Of a stretch of DNA of 48,826 nt, positions 32,305-40,396 are shown piece after piece (the stretch's first letter is position 1; each line of letters begins with the position of its first letter). A model generated the notes under the pieces. The model had not been told where the DNA came from, made no database searches, and worked only from the letters and a program-made list of their open reading frames with translations. The stretch spans positions 1 to 48,826 of the forward strand of contig DGGQ01000046.1 in NCBI GenBank assembly GCA_002392275.1, read 5' to 3'. Made by a program: the position numbers and the translations under genes. The DNA is from Treponema sp. UBA3870 (GTDB lineage Bacteria; Spirochaetota; Spirochaetia; Treponematales; Treponemataceae).

Positions 32305-33468
32305 ATGGCACTTTGTGATTCTGACTTCATAATTAAAAATACTTCCCGGTACAACTGCAAGAGTCTTTTTGCTTATGTTGCAAAGGATTCGATCGTGCAT
32401 GTTCCCGACGGCGTGGTGGCAATCGGTTCCTATGCTTTTGGGGATAAGGACAATCCTAACGATACCATTACGAAAATCATTCTTCCTGACAGCGTTGAAA
32501 AAATTGAAAATCATGCCTTTGCGTTTTGTACGGAACTGAAAGAAATCGTGTGGTCTGAAAATGAAAATCTTTCTCTAGGCAGAAATCCATTTACCGGATG
32601 CCGCTCGCTTGAAAAAATATCAATCCCGAAAAACGTTACAAAACTTGAAGAATTTGAAATTCCTGTGAGTCTGAAAGAGATAGAAGTCCATAGCGATATA
32701 ATCAGAATCCCATACGGCTGCTTTACATACGAGGGTTCTGATTCTTTGAAATCTGCAGTGAACTCCGAGACAGTGAGGGTTCTTTGCAAAAATCCAGACT
32801 ACAAGCTGATTGACGGATTTCTTGTGAACGTGAAGCATAAGGTTGCGCTTTTCTATGCGGATAAAAACAAGCGGACTGTTCATGTACCAGATGGTGTGGA
32901 AATAATTGCGGAGGAATGTTTTGATGAGCTGCGCTTTTTTAATAGTGTTTCGCTGGCTGCTGAGATGGAGATTTGCGGAAGACACTGTGTCAGCATTGAA
33001 AAAGTAACGCTCCCGGCATCTGTAAAAAAAATAAGGACGCTTGCCTTTACGTGTTGTGAAAAATTGAAATCAATAACTTATGAGGGAAATACTTCCGACC
33101 TGGAAATTGCTGAGCTTGCGTTTGAAGATTGCGAAAAAATGGATGGACGCAAGGTAATGGTAATCTGCCGTGACACGCCTAAAGAAAAACTTTTTGCAGG
33201 AAAAAAGATTACTGGCCAATATGCGAGAATATATCAGATTGACAGCATGCTGAGAAAAGGCACTTGCCCCGTTGTCAGGAAACTTGCAGAAAAATTCAGT
33301 GTAAGTACCAGTACAATAGAAAGAACATTTGATGACATTCTTTTTTATTCAGGAACGGATTGTTTGAAAAGAACGGACCTCATCAAATATGACCGTGAAA
33401 AAAAGACACATTACTACACCAGGGATTTTGAATTGAAGCTTGGGGATGAATCTCTGTGGCGCAACTGA
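32305..33468 (+). CDS. LRR-winged-helix fusion protein 3
   Basis: A 387-residue, more distant paralogue. The LRR part begins SDFIIKNTSRYNCKSL and has TKIILPDSVEKIENHAFAFC and EKVTLPASVKKIRTLAFTCC. The C-terminal winged helix is ARIYQIDSMLRKGTCPVVRKLAEKF, SVSTSTIERTFDDILFYSG and LIKYDREKKTHYYTRDFELKL, where the SVSTSTIER helix is a clear recognition helix. GGAGG precedes ATG 32305. TATAAT lies at 32264-32269 but without the CTCTA palindrome, so this copy seems to be regulated differently. Confidence 0.82.
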   Translation: MALCDSDFIIKNTSRYNCKSLFAYVAKDSIVHVPDGVVAIGSYAFGDKDNPNDTITKIILPDSVEKIENHAFAFCTELKEIVWSENENLSLGRNPFTGCRSLEKISIPKNVTKLEEFEIPVSLKEIEVHSDIIRIPYGCFTYEGSDSLKSAVNSETVRVLCKNPDYKLIDGFLVNVKHKVALFYADKNKRTVHVPDGVEIIAEECFDELRFFNSVSLAAEMEICGRHCVSIEKVTLPASVKKIRTLAFTCCEKLKSITYEGNTSDLEIAELAFEDCEKMDGRKVMVICRDTPKEKLFAGKKITGQYARIYQIDSMLRKGTCPVVRKLAEKFSVSTSTIERTFDDILFYSGTDCLKRTDLIKYDREKKTHYYTRDFELKLGDESLWRN

Positions 33469-33650
33469 TGTTTGTCGGAACAGATGAGTGTCGAGTTTTT
33501 AGGGTGTCACACGGATTCGAAGGAATGGTGATTTTTACAGAGGTGCTTATGGCAAGGGCATTGATCTAAAAGTAAAATTGCGGAATTAAAAGCGGACACG
33601 CATATAGGGTTATATAATAGAAGAAACCTTTACATACACAAGGAGCATTT

Positions 33651-34481
33651 ATGACAAGACAGGAATTGGAAGAGGATGTGAACGTCGGCGACACCGTGAA
33701 GATTACGACAAAGAGCGGTGAGTTTACAGGGCGTGTGGAGAAAAAAAACAGGAATGCCGTAATCAGATTTTTTAGTGCCGCATCAAATTGGATTGAATCT
33801 TTCTGGTGGATTTTTCATCTGGTATTTTTTTCGTTGCTTTTGCTCTGGTGGTATTTTGTAAAAAATCCGATGCAGGAATTTGGAATTGTCTCAGTCGTCG
33901 AACCGATTCTTTTCGTCGCATATTTAATCCTTTTCGTGCCGATTGTCGTGTTAATCATAAAGAAGAAGTGGCTTAGATTTGCGTTCAGCATACTGGGTGT
34001 TTTTGTGGCAACCGGAATTTGGGCATTGCTTGGATTCCTGTCGTTTTTTGAATACGGTTCGTCTGATCATTTTGGAAAACGTCATCCGATTCCAGAAGGA
34101 ATGGCATATTTTATGCCGGATGAAAATCTTTCGGAATCTGCGCTTATGGAAGATGAGCAGACATGGATTTTGCTGTCGCAGGGAATACAGCCGGGAATAT
34201 ATGAGTACAGCATTTCAGTGCCGAAGGTTTCAGACGGAACCCTTTCGCTCATGGGATTTGAAGCGGTAACTGATTTTCCTCTTTCGATTAGGCGTGCCAC
34301 AATTCCGATTCAGGGGCACGATGATTTTGGAAATGTCGGAACCGGAGAGTTTACGCTGTGCACGGGAATTTGGGATGAACCCTATGCAGTGCGACTTGAA
34401 CTTTGGCATGAAGATTCGGAATCGAAAAGTGAAAAAAAATTGACGGAAAAAATCTACAGGCTTGAAGGATGGATGCGTTGA
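33651..34481 (+). CDS. Hypothetical inner-membrane protein
   Basis: A 276-residue protein with a short soluble start (VGDTVKITTKSGEFTGRVEKK, like a small SH3/hydrolase-type barrel), then three membrane helices at about 50-70, 83-104 and 109-133, then a C-terminal beta-rich domain, probably extracytoplasmic. AAGGAG supports the ATG and TATAAT is at 33613-33618. The N-terminus resembles a Hfq/SH3-like barrel, which is only an impression. No family recognised. Confidence 0.7.
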   Translation: MTRQELEEDVNVGDTVKITTKSGEFTGRVEKKNRNAVIRFFSAASNWIESFWWIFHLVFFSLLLLWWYFVKNPMQEFGIVSVVEPILFVAYLILFVPIVVLIIKKKWLRFAFSILGVFVATGIWALLGFLSFFEYGSSDHFGKRHPIPEGMAYFMPDENLSESALMEDEQTWILLSQGIQPGIYEYSISVPKVSDGTLSLMGFEAVTDFPLSIRRATIPIQGHDDFGNVGTGEFTLCTGIWDEPYAVRLELWHEDSESKSEKKLTEKIYRLEGWMR

Positions 34482-34590
34482 CGAAACGGATGAAGTTCTG
34501 CGTCGAGATTATAAAAATCTGCAATGCTTTATGAAAAACAAATAGTGCAAAATCAGCATATTTAATCAAAAAAATCTAAGAAAAAAATCA

Positions 34591-34625
34591 CTCTATCATC
34601 TGTTGCTAGACCTAAATGATATACT
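34591..34625 (+). promoter_or_regulatory. Palindromic operator and -10 box, site C
   Basis: CTCTA (34591-34595), 11 bp, TAGAC (34607-34611); eight bases later TATACT (34620-34625). It drives the AAA+ ATPase / FlhA-like pair. Confidence 0.75.
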
Positions 34626-34688
34626 CAAGGCATGTCTGAAAATTCATTGAAATCTTTTTTTAGTACTGCCTGTATCATGGAGGGGAAC

Positions 34689-35531
34689 ATGAAGATGGAA
34701 TCAAAAGAAATTCTTTCAATCTATGGGAAAATGCCGGACAAAGATTTGCTTCCTGAGTGCGCGGTGGACTTTGTTTATGGCAAGGAATCTTCCTGCGAGG
34801 GATGGGAAAAAACTTACAGCATGGATGTACTCAACACGTCGATTTCTGCTGATGAGATTGTCGGGATGGTGAAGAATGCCGTTGAGTTTGCGAAGGACAA
34901 AAAATGCAGCGACCAGGGAATCAAGATTTTGTTTTACGGATGCAGTGGTTCGGGAAAATCACAGTTTGCGAAGTACATTGCAAATGAAATTCACAGAAAG
35001 ATTTTTTCACGCTACGCTTCGGACATTCTATCGAAATGGGTCGGAGGGTCGGAAAGAAATCTTTCGGAGGCATTCGGCATTGCAGAAAAAACGGGGGACG
35101 TTCTTTTGTTCGACGAGTTGGACAGTTTTTTGACCAGCCGGGAAGATGTGTACGCATGGCAGCGGTCGAACGTGAACGAGTTTCTTAATCAAATCGAAAA
35201 GTTCAGGGGGATTCTGATATGCACTTCAAATCTGCCCGATGTGATGGACAAGGCGATGCTCCGGCGATTTCATATCATGGTTGAATTCAAGCCTCTAAAA
35301 AAAGAAGGAATATCCGCGATGCTGAAAAATTATTTTAATCAGCTGGATTTTTCCGGGCGGCAGATTGAAAGAATTGCGTCTTTTGAAAGCGCGACTCCGG
35401 GTGATTTTTCCATCCTGCATTCAAGGATGCGCTTTATGAAAAAAGATTTTATGACTGTGGATTACATCACGGGTGAGCTTTGCCGGATGCAGGAAGATAA
35501 ATGCAATGGAAAGAGAAAAATAGGTTTCTAA
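34689..35531 (+). CDS. AAA+ ATPase paired with the FlhA-like protein
   Basis: A 280-residue AAA+ ATPase. Counting from the upstream ATG 34632, Walker A is GCSGSGKS at 103-110, the pore loop SKWVGGSERNLSEAF at 134-148, Walker B VLLFDELDSF at 157-166, sensor 1 CTSN at 197-200 and an arginine finger in MLRRF at 209-213. This is the layout of a substrate-threading AAA+ enzyme. Two starts are possible: ATG 34632, six bases after the -10 box (leaderless), or ATG 34689 with GGAGG five bases upstream, used here. The N-terminal part (before Walker A) matches nothing I know. The FlhA-like gene follows after 14 bases, so the two proteins likely work together. Confidence 0.85.
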   Translation: MKMESKEILSIYGKMPDKDLLPECAVDFVYGKESSCEGWEKTYSMDVLNTSISADEIVGMVKNAVEFAKDKKCSDQGIKILFYGCSGSGKSQFAKYIANEIHRKIFSRYASDILSKWVGGSERNLSEAFGIAEKTGDVLLFDELDSFLTSREDVYAWQRSNVNEFLNQIEKFRGILICTSNLPDVMDKAMLRRFHIMVEFKPLKKEGISAMLKNYFNQLDFSGRQIERIASFESATPGDFSILHSRMRFMKKDFMTVDYITGELCRMQEDKCNGKRKIGF

Positions 35532-35545
35532 ATCTGGAGGACTTT

Positions 35546-36580
35546 ATGAGCAATTTGTATCGGTCTGTAAATCTGTTTACAATCTCAATCGGAGAAAAAC
35601 TTTGCGAAGAAAAATATATGGACATAATCAAGAAGGGAATCGAAGAGGCGAAGGAAAGAATCTTTTCTGAGTACGGAGTCTGCCTTCCGAATGTACGGAT
35701 CCGTAGCCGCGAAAAAAAGTACGGCCCCATGGAATATTCAATCGACGTGATGGACAATCCTTTCTTGAAATTCACCCTTGAAGAAGATTCTGCATTTTCG
35801 CTTCTCATAGAAGAGCCAAAGAAAGAGATGAGCGGAAAGAAGATAACGGAGCCTATTGGAAACTGCCCCGCACTTTGGATTCCAGCTTCGGAAGAGGAGG
35901 AGGCTAAAAAAAACGGATATCTCGTATGCAATCTGCAGAGGGTTCTTGCATCCCATCTTGCTTTTGTTGCAGAAGAGAATGCGAAGGACATAATAACGAC
36001 CCAATATGTTTCCGATTTGCTTGATGAAATTGCAGAGGACAACGAAGTTCTTGTGGACAGTTTGAAAGAAGGTTTTGAAGAGGACAAGCTTTCATTCGGT
36101 CCTTCGCTAAAGATGATAAATACGGTTAAGCAAATGCTGCGCTCGCTTTTGGAGGAACGAGTAAGCATCAAAAATATCATCCCGATTCTGGAAGCAATAT
36201 CCGACAGCGCGGAAAAGAAAAATCCGAAAAAACTTTTGAATGATGTGCGGAAGGCTGTTGCACGTGACATACTAATGCCACATGTAGAAAATGATGAGCT
36301 TCATGTCGGGTGCATTACCCAGTCGAAACAGGAGTTTGAAAAAAAGATAGTGGAAAAAGGATTGGACAAGGATTTGGTGAAAAAGATTGTAGACTTCGCC
36401 TATGGCGACGGCGATAATTTTAACCAGTGCCTGGTTTGTCCTCAAGATTATCGAAGGCAGCTTTTTGATTGTGTGAGCGTTTCCATGCCACACTGCACTT
36501 TTATTTCGGATGAAGAATGCCTTCTCGGTATAAAAAATCTCCGTAACGTGAATCTTGTGCAAAGGCAGATTGATTTGTAG
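35546..36580 (+). CDS. Soluble FlhA cytosolic-domain homologue without membrane part
   Basis: A 344-residue soluble protein that reads like the cytosolic half of FlhA/FHIPEP, the export gate of flagellar and type III secretion systems. Matching landmarks in order: TISIGEKLCEE (for EVGxGL), YGVCLPNVRIRSREK (for G.V.P.IRIRDN), IGNCPALWIPASEEEEAKKNGY (for P.GLPAVWI...AE..GY), RVLASHLAFVAEENAKDIITTQYVSDLLDEI (for V.ATHL.E....A.ELL.RQ.V..LLD), and RSLLEERVSIKNIIPILEAI with LLNDVRKAVARDI. No hydrophobic segment exists, so it cannot form the membrane channel. GGAGG precedes ATG 35546. It is cotranscribed with the AAA+ ATPase. Confidence 0.85.
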   Translation: MSNLYRSVNLFTISIGEKLCEEKYMDIIKKGIEEAKERIFSEYGVCLPNVRIRSREKKYGPMEYSIDVMDNPFLKFTLEEDSAFSLLIEEPKKEMSGKKITEPIGNCPALWIPASEEEEAKKNGYLVCNLQRVLASHLAFVAEENAKDIITTQYVSDLLDEIAEDNEVLVDSLKEGFEEDKLSFGPSLKMINTVKQMLRSLLEERVSIKNIIPILEAISDSAEKKNPKKLLNDVRKAVARDILMPHVENDELHVGCITQSKQEFEKKIVEKGLDKDLVKKIVDFAYGDGDNFNQCLVCPQDYRRQLFDCVSVSMPHCTFISDEECLLGIKNLRNVNLVQRQIDL

Positions 36581-36583
36581 GGG

Positions 36584-36904
36584 CTACTGGTCTTCCCAGT
36601 CCTGGAGCGTGTCGTGGATTAAGGTCTCGACGGTTTTTACTACGGCATGTTTCAGGTCTACTATGGATTCCGAGTGCATGTCAAATTTCTGCGGGACAAA
36701 GAGCTTGTACAGGTCCACCTCAAGCGCGTTTGAAATTTTTGCGAACGTATTGTCGCTGGGCCAAAGCCTGAGCCCCTCTATTGAGTTGACCGTCTGCTCG
36801 GAAATCCCCGCACTTTCCGCCAGCTGGAACTGCGACCAATCTTTCCGCTTTCTGTATTTTTTAATGTTCTGACTGAGGCGTTCCCGTATTTCTTGTGATT
36901 CCAT
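36584..36904 (-). CDS. XRE-family helix-turn-helix regulator 2
   Basis: A 106-residue Cro/C1-type regulator. Helix-turn-helix is DWSQFQLAESAGISEQTVNSIEG, followed by PSDNTFAKISNALEVDLYKLF, the pattern of HTH_3 proteins. ATG 36904 is used; TTG 36928 is the other option. No Shine-Dalgarno is visible. It converges with the FlhA-like gene (three bases apart) and diverges from the InlB/LRR lipoprotein, whose promoter has operator site D. So it is a second candidate for binding that palindrome. A similar but not identical XRE gene is at 2288. Confidence 0.82.
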   Translation of the reverse strand: MESQEIRERLSQNIKKYRKRKDWSQFQLAESAGISEQTVNSIEGLRLWPSDNTFAKISNALEVDLYKLFVPQKFDMHSESIVDLKHAVVKTVETLIHDTLQDWEDQ

Positions 36905-37096
36905 TGTTGTATAAATATTATTCGACAATTATGGTGATTTTGAAACATATTTAGAGTGAGTATAAAAAAAATATTTGTATTTACGGTATGTAGAAAATTG
37001 ATATGGCTGTGATAAAATTCTGTTTGTTTTGTTTTTTTGCATCCACGGTGCTTTATTTTTTGCTGATGCACAAAAAAATCCAAAAAAAAATTTTCC

Positions 37097-37131
37097 CTCT
37101 AGCGTCAGATGACAGACTGGAGTTTTATAAT
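37097..37131 (+). promoter_or_regulatory. Palindromic operator and -10 box, site D
   Basis: CTCTA (37097-37101), 11 bp, CAGAC (37113-37117); eight bases later TATAAT (37126-37131). The palindrome is weaker than in sites A-C, but the spacing is identical. It drives the InlB/LRR lipoprotein gene. Confidence 0.6.
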
Positions 37132-37167
37132 GATGGCATAAACTTACAACAAAAGGAGATTTGACCT

Positions 37168-39315
37168 ATGAAACAAACTAAAAGCAAGGTTTTGTCATTG
37201 CTCGGCATTATTGCGGGCATGTTTGCAGTGGCATTTGTGATGGCCTCGTGCAAAACGGAAATAAGCATACCGACCCATACGGTAACGTATTCTTCTGCCC
37301 ACGGTTCGGTACCTGAGGCAATCAGCGTTGAGGAAAATACGGCGCTTTCCGAAGGCCAGCTTCCTGCGCTTTCAGACGACAATGCAAGCTTTGCCGGATG
37401 GTACTTAGGAACCAGCAAAGTCGAACCCGGATATGTGGTAAATGCAGATTTGGCTCTCACTGCACGATGGGAATTTACCGTCGCATATTCATCCCAATAC
37501 GGAACTGCACCGGAAGCAATTAACGTAGAGGAAAACAGCGTTCTCTCTGCAGAACAGCTCCCGGAACTTACCGATGATGCGGCCGTATTCAAAGGCTGGT
37601 ACGCAGGAGACACAAAGGCGGTTCCAGGTGAGTACCAGGCAACAAACAATGTGACCCTCACAGCCCGTTGGTCACAGCTTGCGACAATCACATACCACAG
37701 CAAATTCGGCACCGTACCCGAAAGCTTTGAGCTAGAAAGAAACCAGACCCTGACATCGGAAAAAGTTGCAGCTCCTGCTGATTGCAGCCCGTACACATTC
37801 CTCGGCTGGTTCAATTCAGAAGACGACGACCACAACGGAACCGGAGAGCAGATAAATGCCGGCCTCACAATAACAAACAACACAGACCTGTACGCAAAAT
37901 GGAAGACGGCGACACTTTCGTTTACAACGGAATATGGCTCAACCCCGGCATCCATTAAAAAATACACCGGAGAAAAAATATCTGAGACGGAAATTCCTGC
38001 CATGACAACGGATTCTTACACTTTTGCCGGATGGTTCGATGGAAGCACAAAACTTACTTCTGATTACAGCGTAACAGATGATGTAACGTTCACTGCAAGA
38101 TGGACGGCAACGGTTTCATATCATAGCAAATTTGGAGTCGCTCCACAAAGTTTTGCCAGAGAACTGAAACAGACTCTGACGGCTGAAGATTTCCCTGTCG
38201 TTGATTGCAGTCCATATACTTTCCTTGGATGGTTTGATTCTGAAGACGGCGATCATAACGGAACCGGAACGCAGATAAATGCCGGTCTCGAAATAAATGA
38301 CAACATCGACCTTTATGCAAAGTGGGGGACAGCGACAGTCTCTTTCTCAACAGAGTACGACACTAACCCTGCATCCATAAAAAAATATACTGGTGAGAAA
38401 ATCTCAGGGACGGAAATACCTGTCCTAACAACCGACGGCTACACTTTCGGCGGATGGTTCAATGGAAGTACTAAGCTTATTGCTGATTATACCGTGGCAG
38501 CCGATGTGACTTTCAATGCAAAATGGACGGTAAATACCTACACCATAACATTCGATGCAAACGGGGGAACTGGCGAAAGTTACTCGCAGACTGTAACTTA
38601 CGGAACAACGGTTAATCTCAATGCAAACAGGTTCACCCGTGACGGATGGTCTTTCATTGGATGGAATAAGGTTTCCGACGGAAGCGGAACGGCATATTTG
38701 AATAAAGCTAATTTTGCGGTGACAGATGCAAGTGACATTACGCTCTATGCCCAGTGGGATCCAAATGCCACTGCGTCTACGGTTGCCAACATGATAAAAA
38801 GCATGACGAAATCCGGAACAATCGCGGTAAAAGGAATCATTAGCAATGCTACCATTTCAGAAATAAACTCCGCATTGGCTGAACTTAGAAAAAACAACAG
38901 TAATATTCTTGTCAGTCTTGATTTATCAATGACAACGGGTATTACAAAGTTTGACGGTTTTTATTCTTGTGAAAATCTCAAGAGCATAACTATTCCAAAC
39001 GGCGTGACATCGATAGGAGACGGTGCATTCGAGTACTGCTTCGGACTCACGAGCGTATCCATACCAAACGGCGTGACATCGATAGGAAAACAAGCGTTCA
39101 GGAGCTGCAGCAAACTCACATCCATAGAGATACCGTCCAGCGTGCGATATATAGGGGCCGAGGCGTTCCGCGACTGTTCTAAACTTGCTGATGTCACTTT
39201 TACTGATGAAGAGAGCAGTTGGAAATATAATGATAACGGAAGAGTAGTTACCATTGGAAGAATAAATGCAACGCAACTAACGAAGACCTATGTATATCAT
39301 AACCTATACAAATAG
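37168..39315 (+). CDS. Surface lipoprotein with seven InlB B-repeats and LRRs
   Basis: A 715-residue lipoprotein (signal to lipobox MASC, Cys28). Seven InlB B-repeat (Listeria-Bacteroides, Flg_new) units run from about 38 to 530, each ending in a RW, KW or QW pair (LTARW, LYAKW, FNAKW, LYAQW). Units 3-4 (173-312) and 5-6 (315-453) are a duplicated module of about 140 residues. Then a helical linker (535-590) and BspA-type LRRs (595-680: KSITIPNGVTSIGDGAFEYC, SIEIPSSVRYIGAEAFRDC). It is probably an adhesin or a surface protein for polymer binding. GGAG precedes the ATG, and operator site D lies at the promoter. Confidence 0.88.
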   Translation: MKQTKSKVLSLLGIIAGMFAVAFVMASCKTEISIPTHTVTYSSAHGSVPEAISVEENTALSEGQLPALSDDNASFAGWYLGTSKVEPGYVVNADLALTARWEFTVAYSSQYGTAPEAINVEENSVLSAEQLPELTDDAAVFKGWYAGDTKAVPGEYQATNNVTLTARWSQLATITYHSKFGTVPESFELERNQTLTSEKVAAPADCSPYTFLGWFNSEDDDHNGTGEQINAGLTITNNTDLYAKWKTATLSFTTEYGSTPASIKKYTGEKISETEIPAMTTDSYTFAGWFDGSTKLTSDYSVTDDVTFTARWTATVSYHSKFGVAPQSFARELKQTLTAEDFPVVDCSPYTFLGWFDSEDGDHNGTGTQINAGLEINDNIDLYAKWGTATVSFSTEYDTNPASIKKYTGEKISGTEIPVLTTDGYTFGGWFNGSTKLIADYTVAADVTFNAKWTVNTYTITFDANGGTGESYSQTVTYGTTVNLNANRFTRDGWSFIGWNKVSDGSGTAYLNKANFAVTDASDITLYAQWDPNATASTVANMIKSMTKSGTIAVKGIISNATISEINSALAELRKNNSNILVSLDLSMTTGITKFDGFYSCENLKSITIPNGVTSIGDGAFEYCFGLTSVSIPNGVTSIGKQAFRSCSKLTSIEIPSSVRYIGAEAFRDCSKLADVTFTDEESSWKYNDNGRVVTIGRINATQLTKTYVYHNLYK

Positions 39316-39389
39316 CAGTAGGTGTTTGTGAACATTTATAATTTTCGGAGAGAGTTTAATCAGATTTTACGAGAGATAAGGAGAAACAA

Positions 39390-39626
39390 ATGGATATTTC
39401 ACAACTTGCAAAGAAAACAAATCGGACAGAACGTGATTTAATTGCAAAATTACAAAACGATGGTTATCTTCGTGAAAAAGGAAACACAACGGATCCATCA
39501 GAACAAACTGCAAATCATAGGTTGGACGGTCATTACACGGACAGCCCAAATGGACCTGATTTTGATAATGAAATCAGTAAAAAAATAATAAATGACTATA
39601 CTTTGCCAAAAAGTAACAGGCCATAA
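39390..39626 (+). CDS. Small protein with an IF2-N-like helix-turn-helix
   Basis: A 78-residue protein. The start ISQLAKKTNRTERDLIAKLQNDGYL resembles the small N-terminal domain of initiation factor 2 and other short winged-helix modules; the rest is polar and probably disordered (TDPSEQTANHRLDGHYTDS). AAGGAG precedes the ATG. It lies between the surface lipoprotein and the LRR/FRG pair. Function unknown. Confidence 0.6.
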   Translation: MDISQLAKKTNRTERDLIAKLQNDGYLREKGNTTDPSEQTANHRLDGHYTDSPNGPDFDNEISKKIINDYTLPKSNRP

Positions 39627-39772
39627 ATGATGGGCTATGAGATTTTCCTCTTCTGCCATTCGATGACATGGATGGCAGATTAAAATTGCTATTTACTTGA
39701 ATTATAGTCAAGGAAAAAATGGAAAAGTATTTTCAGAGAGTTGTAATTTATGGAGTTATAGGAGAATGAATT

Positions 39773-40396
39773 ATGAGAGCAGTGTATGTGGAAAAAACAA
39801 CAAATGAGTTGAACTATTTTGTCTGTACATGGAATGATGAAGATAAAGAATTGGAATTCAAAAACACTAAATCAATTGCTGCAAAAGCGTTTCAAAATGC
39901 ATCCATTGTAAAAAGGGTTTTCTTTAAAGAAAACTTGAGCAAAATAGGAAAGGAAGCATTCAAGGGATGTGACGATTTGGATCTTTTCTTTTGTGAAAAA
40001 GATACGTTCTTACAACCAACTGAGAACAAGGCTAAGGATAATGAAATTTATTGTATTAAATCTACGGAAAAAAACAAGAATTCAAATTCTGATACCACTT
40101 TCACTATAGAATCCCTAGCGTTTTCAAAATGCAAGAATCTTCATACTGTCATTCTTCCCGATTGCAAAAAACTTGTCATTGAGAAGGATGCCTTTGACGG
40201 CTGCTCTTCATTGCGCACGGTCGTTTGCTTTGCAGAGGAAATCGACTTTACCGAAAATCCGTTTGAAAGCTGCCCGGAAACCCTTACATTTGTAGGAAAA
40301 AGAGAGGAAAACAAAGAGGAAAATAAAGATGAAAATAAAACTTCTGAATTAGAAAGATTCGCCCGCGAAAATGGATATAGGTTTATCGATGCATAA
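39773..40396 (+). CDS. Short LRR_5 protein overlapping the FRG gene
   Basis: A 207-residue cytoplasmic protein with BspA-type LRRs (FKNTKSIAAKAFQNASIVKRVFF, IGKEAFKGCDDLDLF, LVIEKDAFDGCSSLRTVV) and a charged linker rich in Glu, Lys and Asn before the end ELERFARENGYRFI, a cap seen in other LRR_5 proteins. AGGAG precedes the ATG. Its last eight bases overlap the start of the FRG-domain gene, so the two are translationally coupled. It lacks the winged helix of the other LRR proteins here. Confidence 0.78.
   Translation: MRAVYVEKTTNELNYFVCTWNDEDKELEFKNTKSIAAKAFQNASIVKRVFFKENLSKIGKEAFKGCDDLDLFFCEKDTFLQPTENKAKDNEIYCIKSTEKNKNSNSDTTFTIESLAFSKCKNLHTVILPDCKKLVIEKDAFDGCSSLRTVVCFAEEIDFTENPFESCPETLTFVGKREENKEENKDENKTSELERFARENGYRFIDA

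Noticed and set aside
34591..34625. Sigma-54 promoter reading of the palindrome
   Set aside because: There is no GG/GC pair with 10-bp spacing of the -24/-12 type, and a good TATAMT box is present at all four sites.
35467..36270. Long minus-strand open frame opposite the FlhA-like gene
   Set aside because: It is a low-complexity, serine-rich shadow of the real gene; it has no Shine-Dalgarno and no family pattern.
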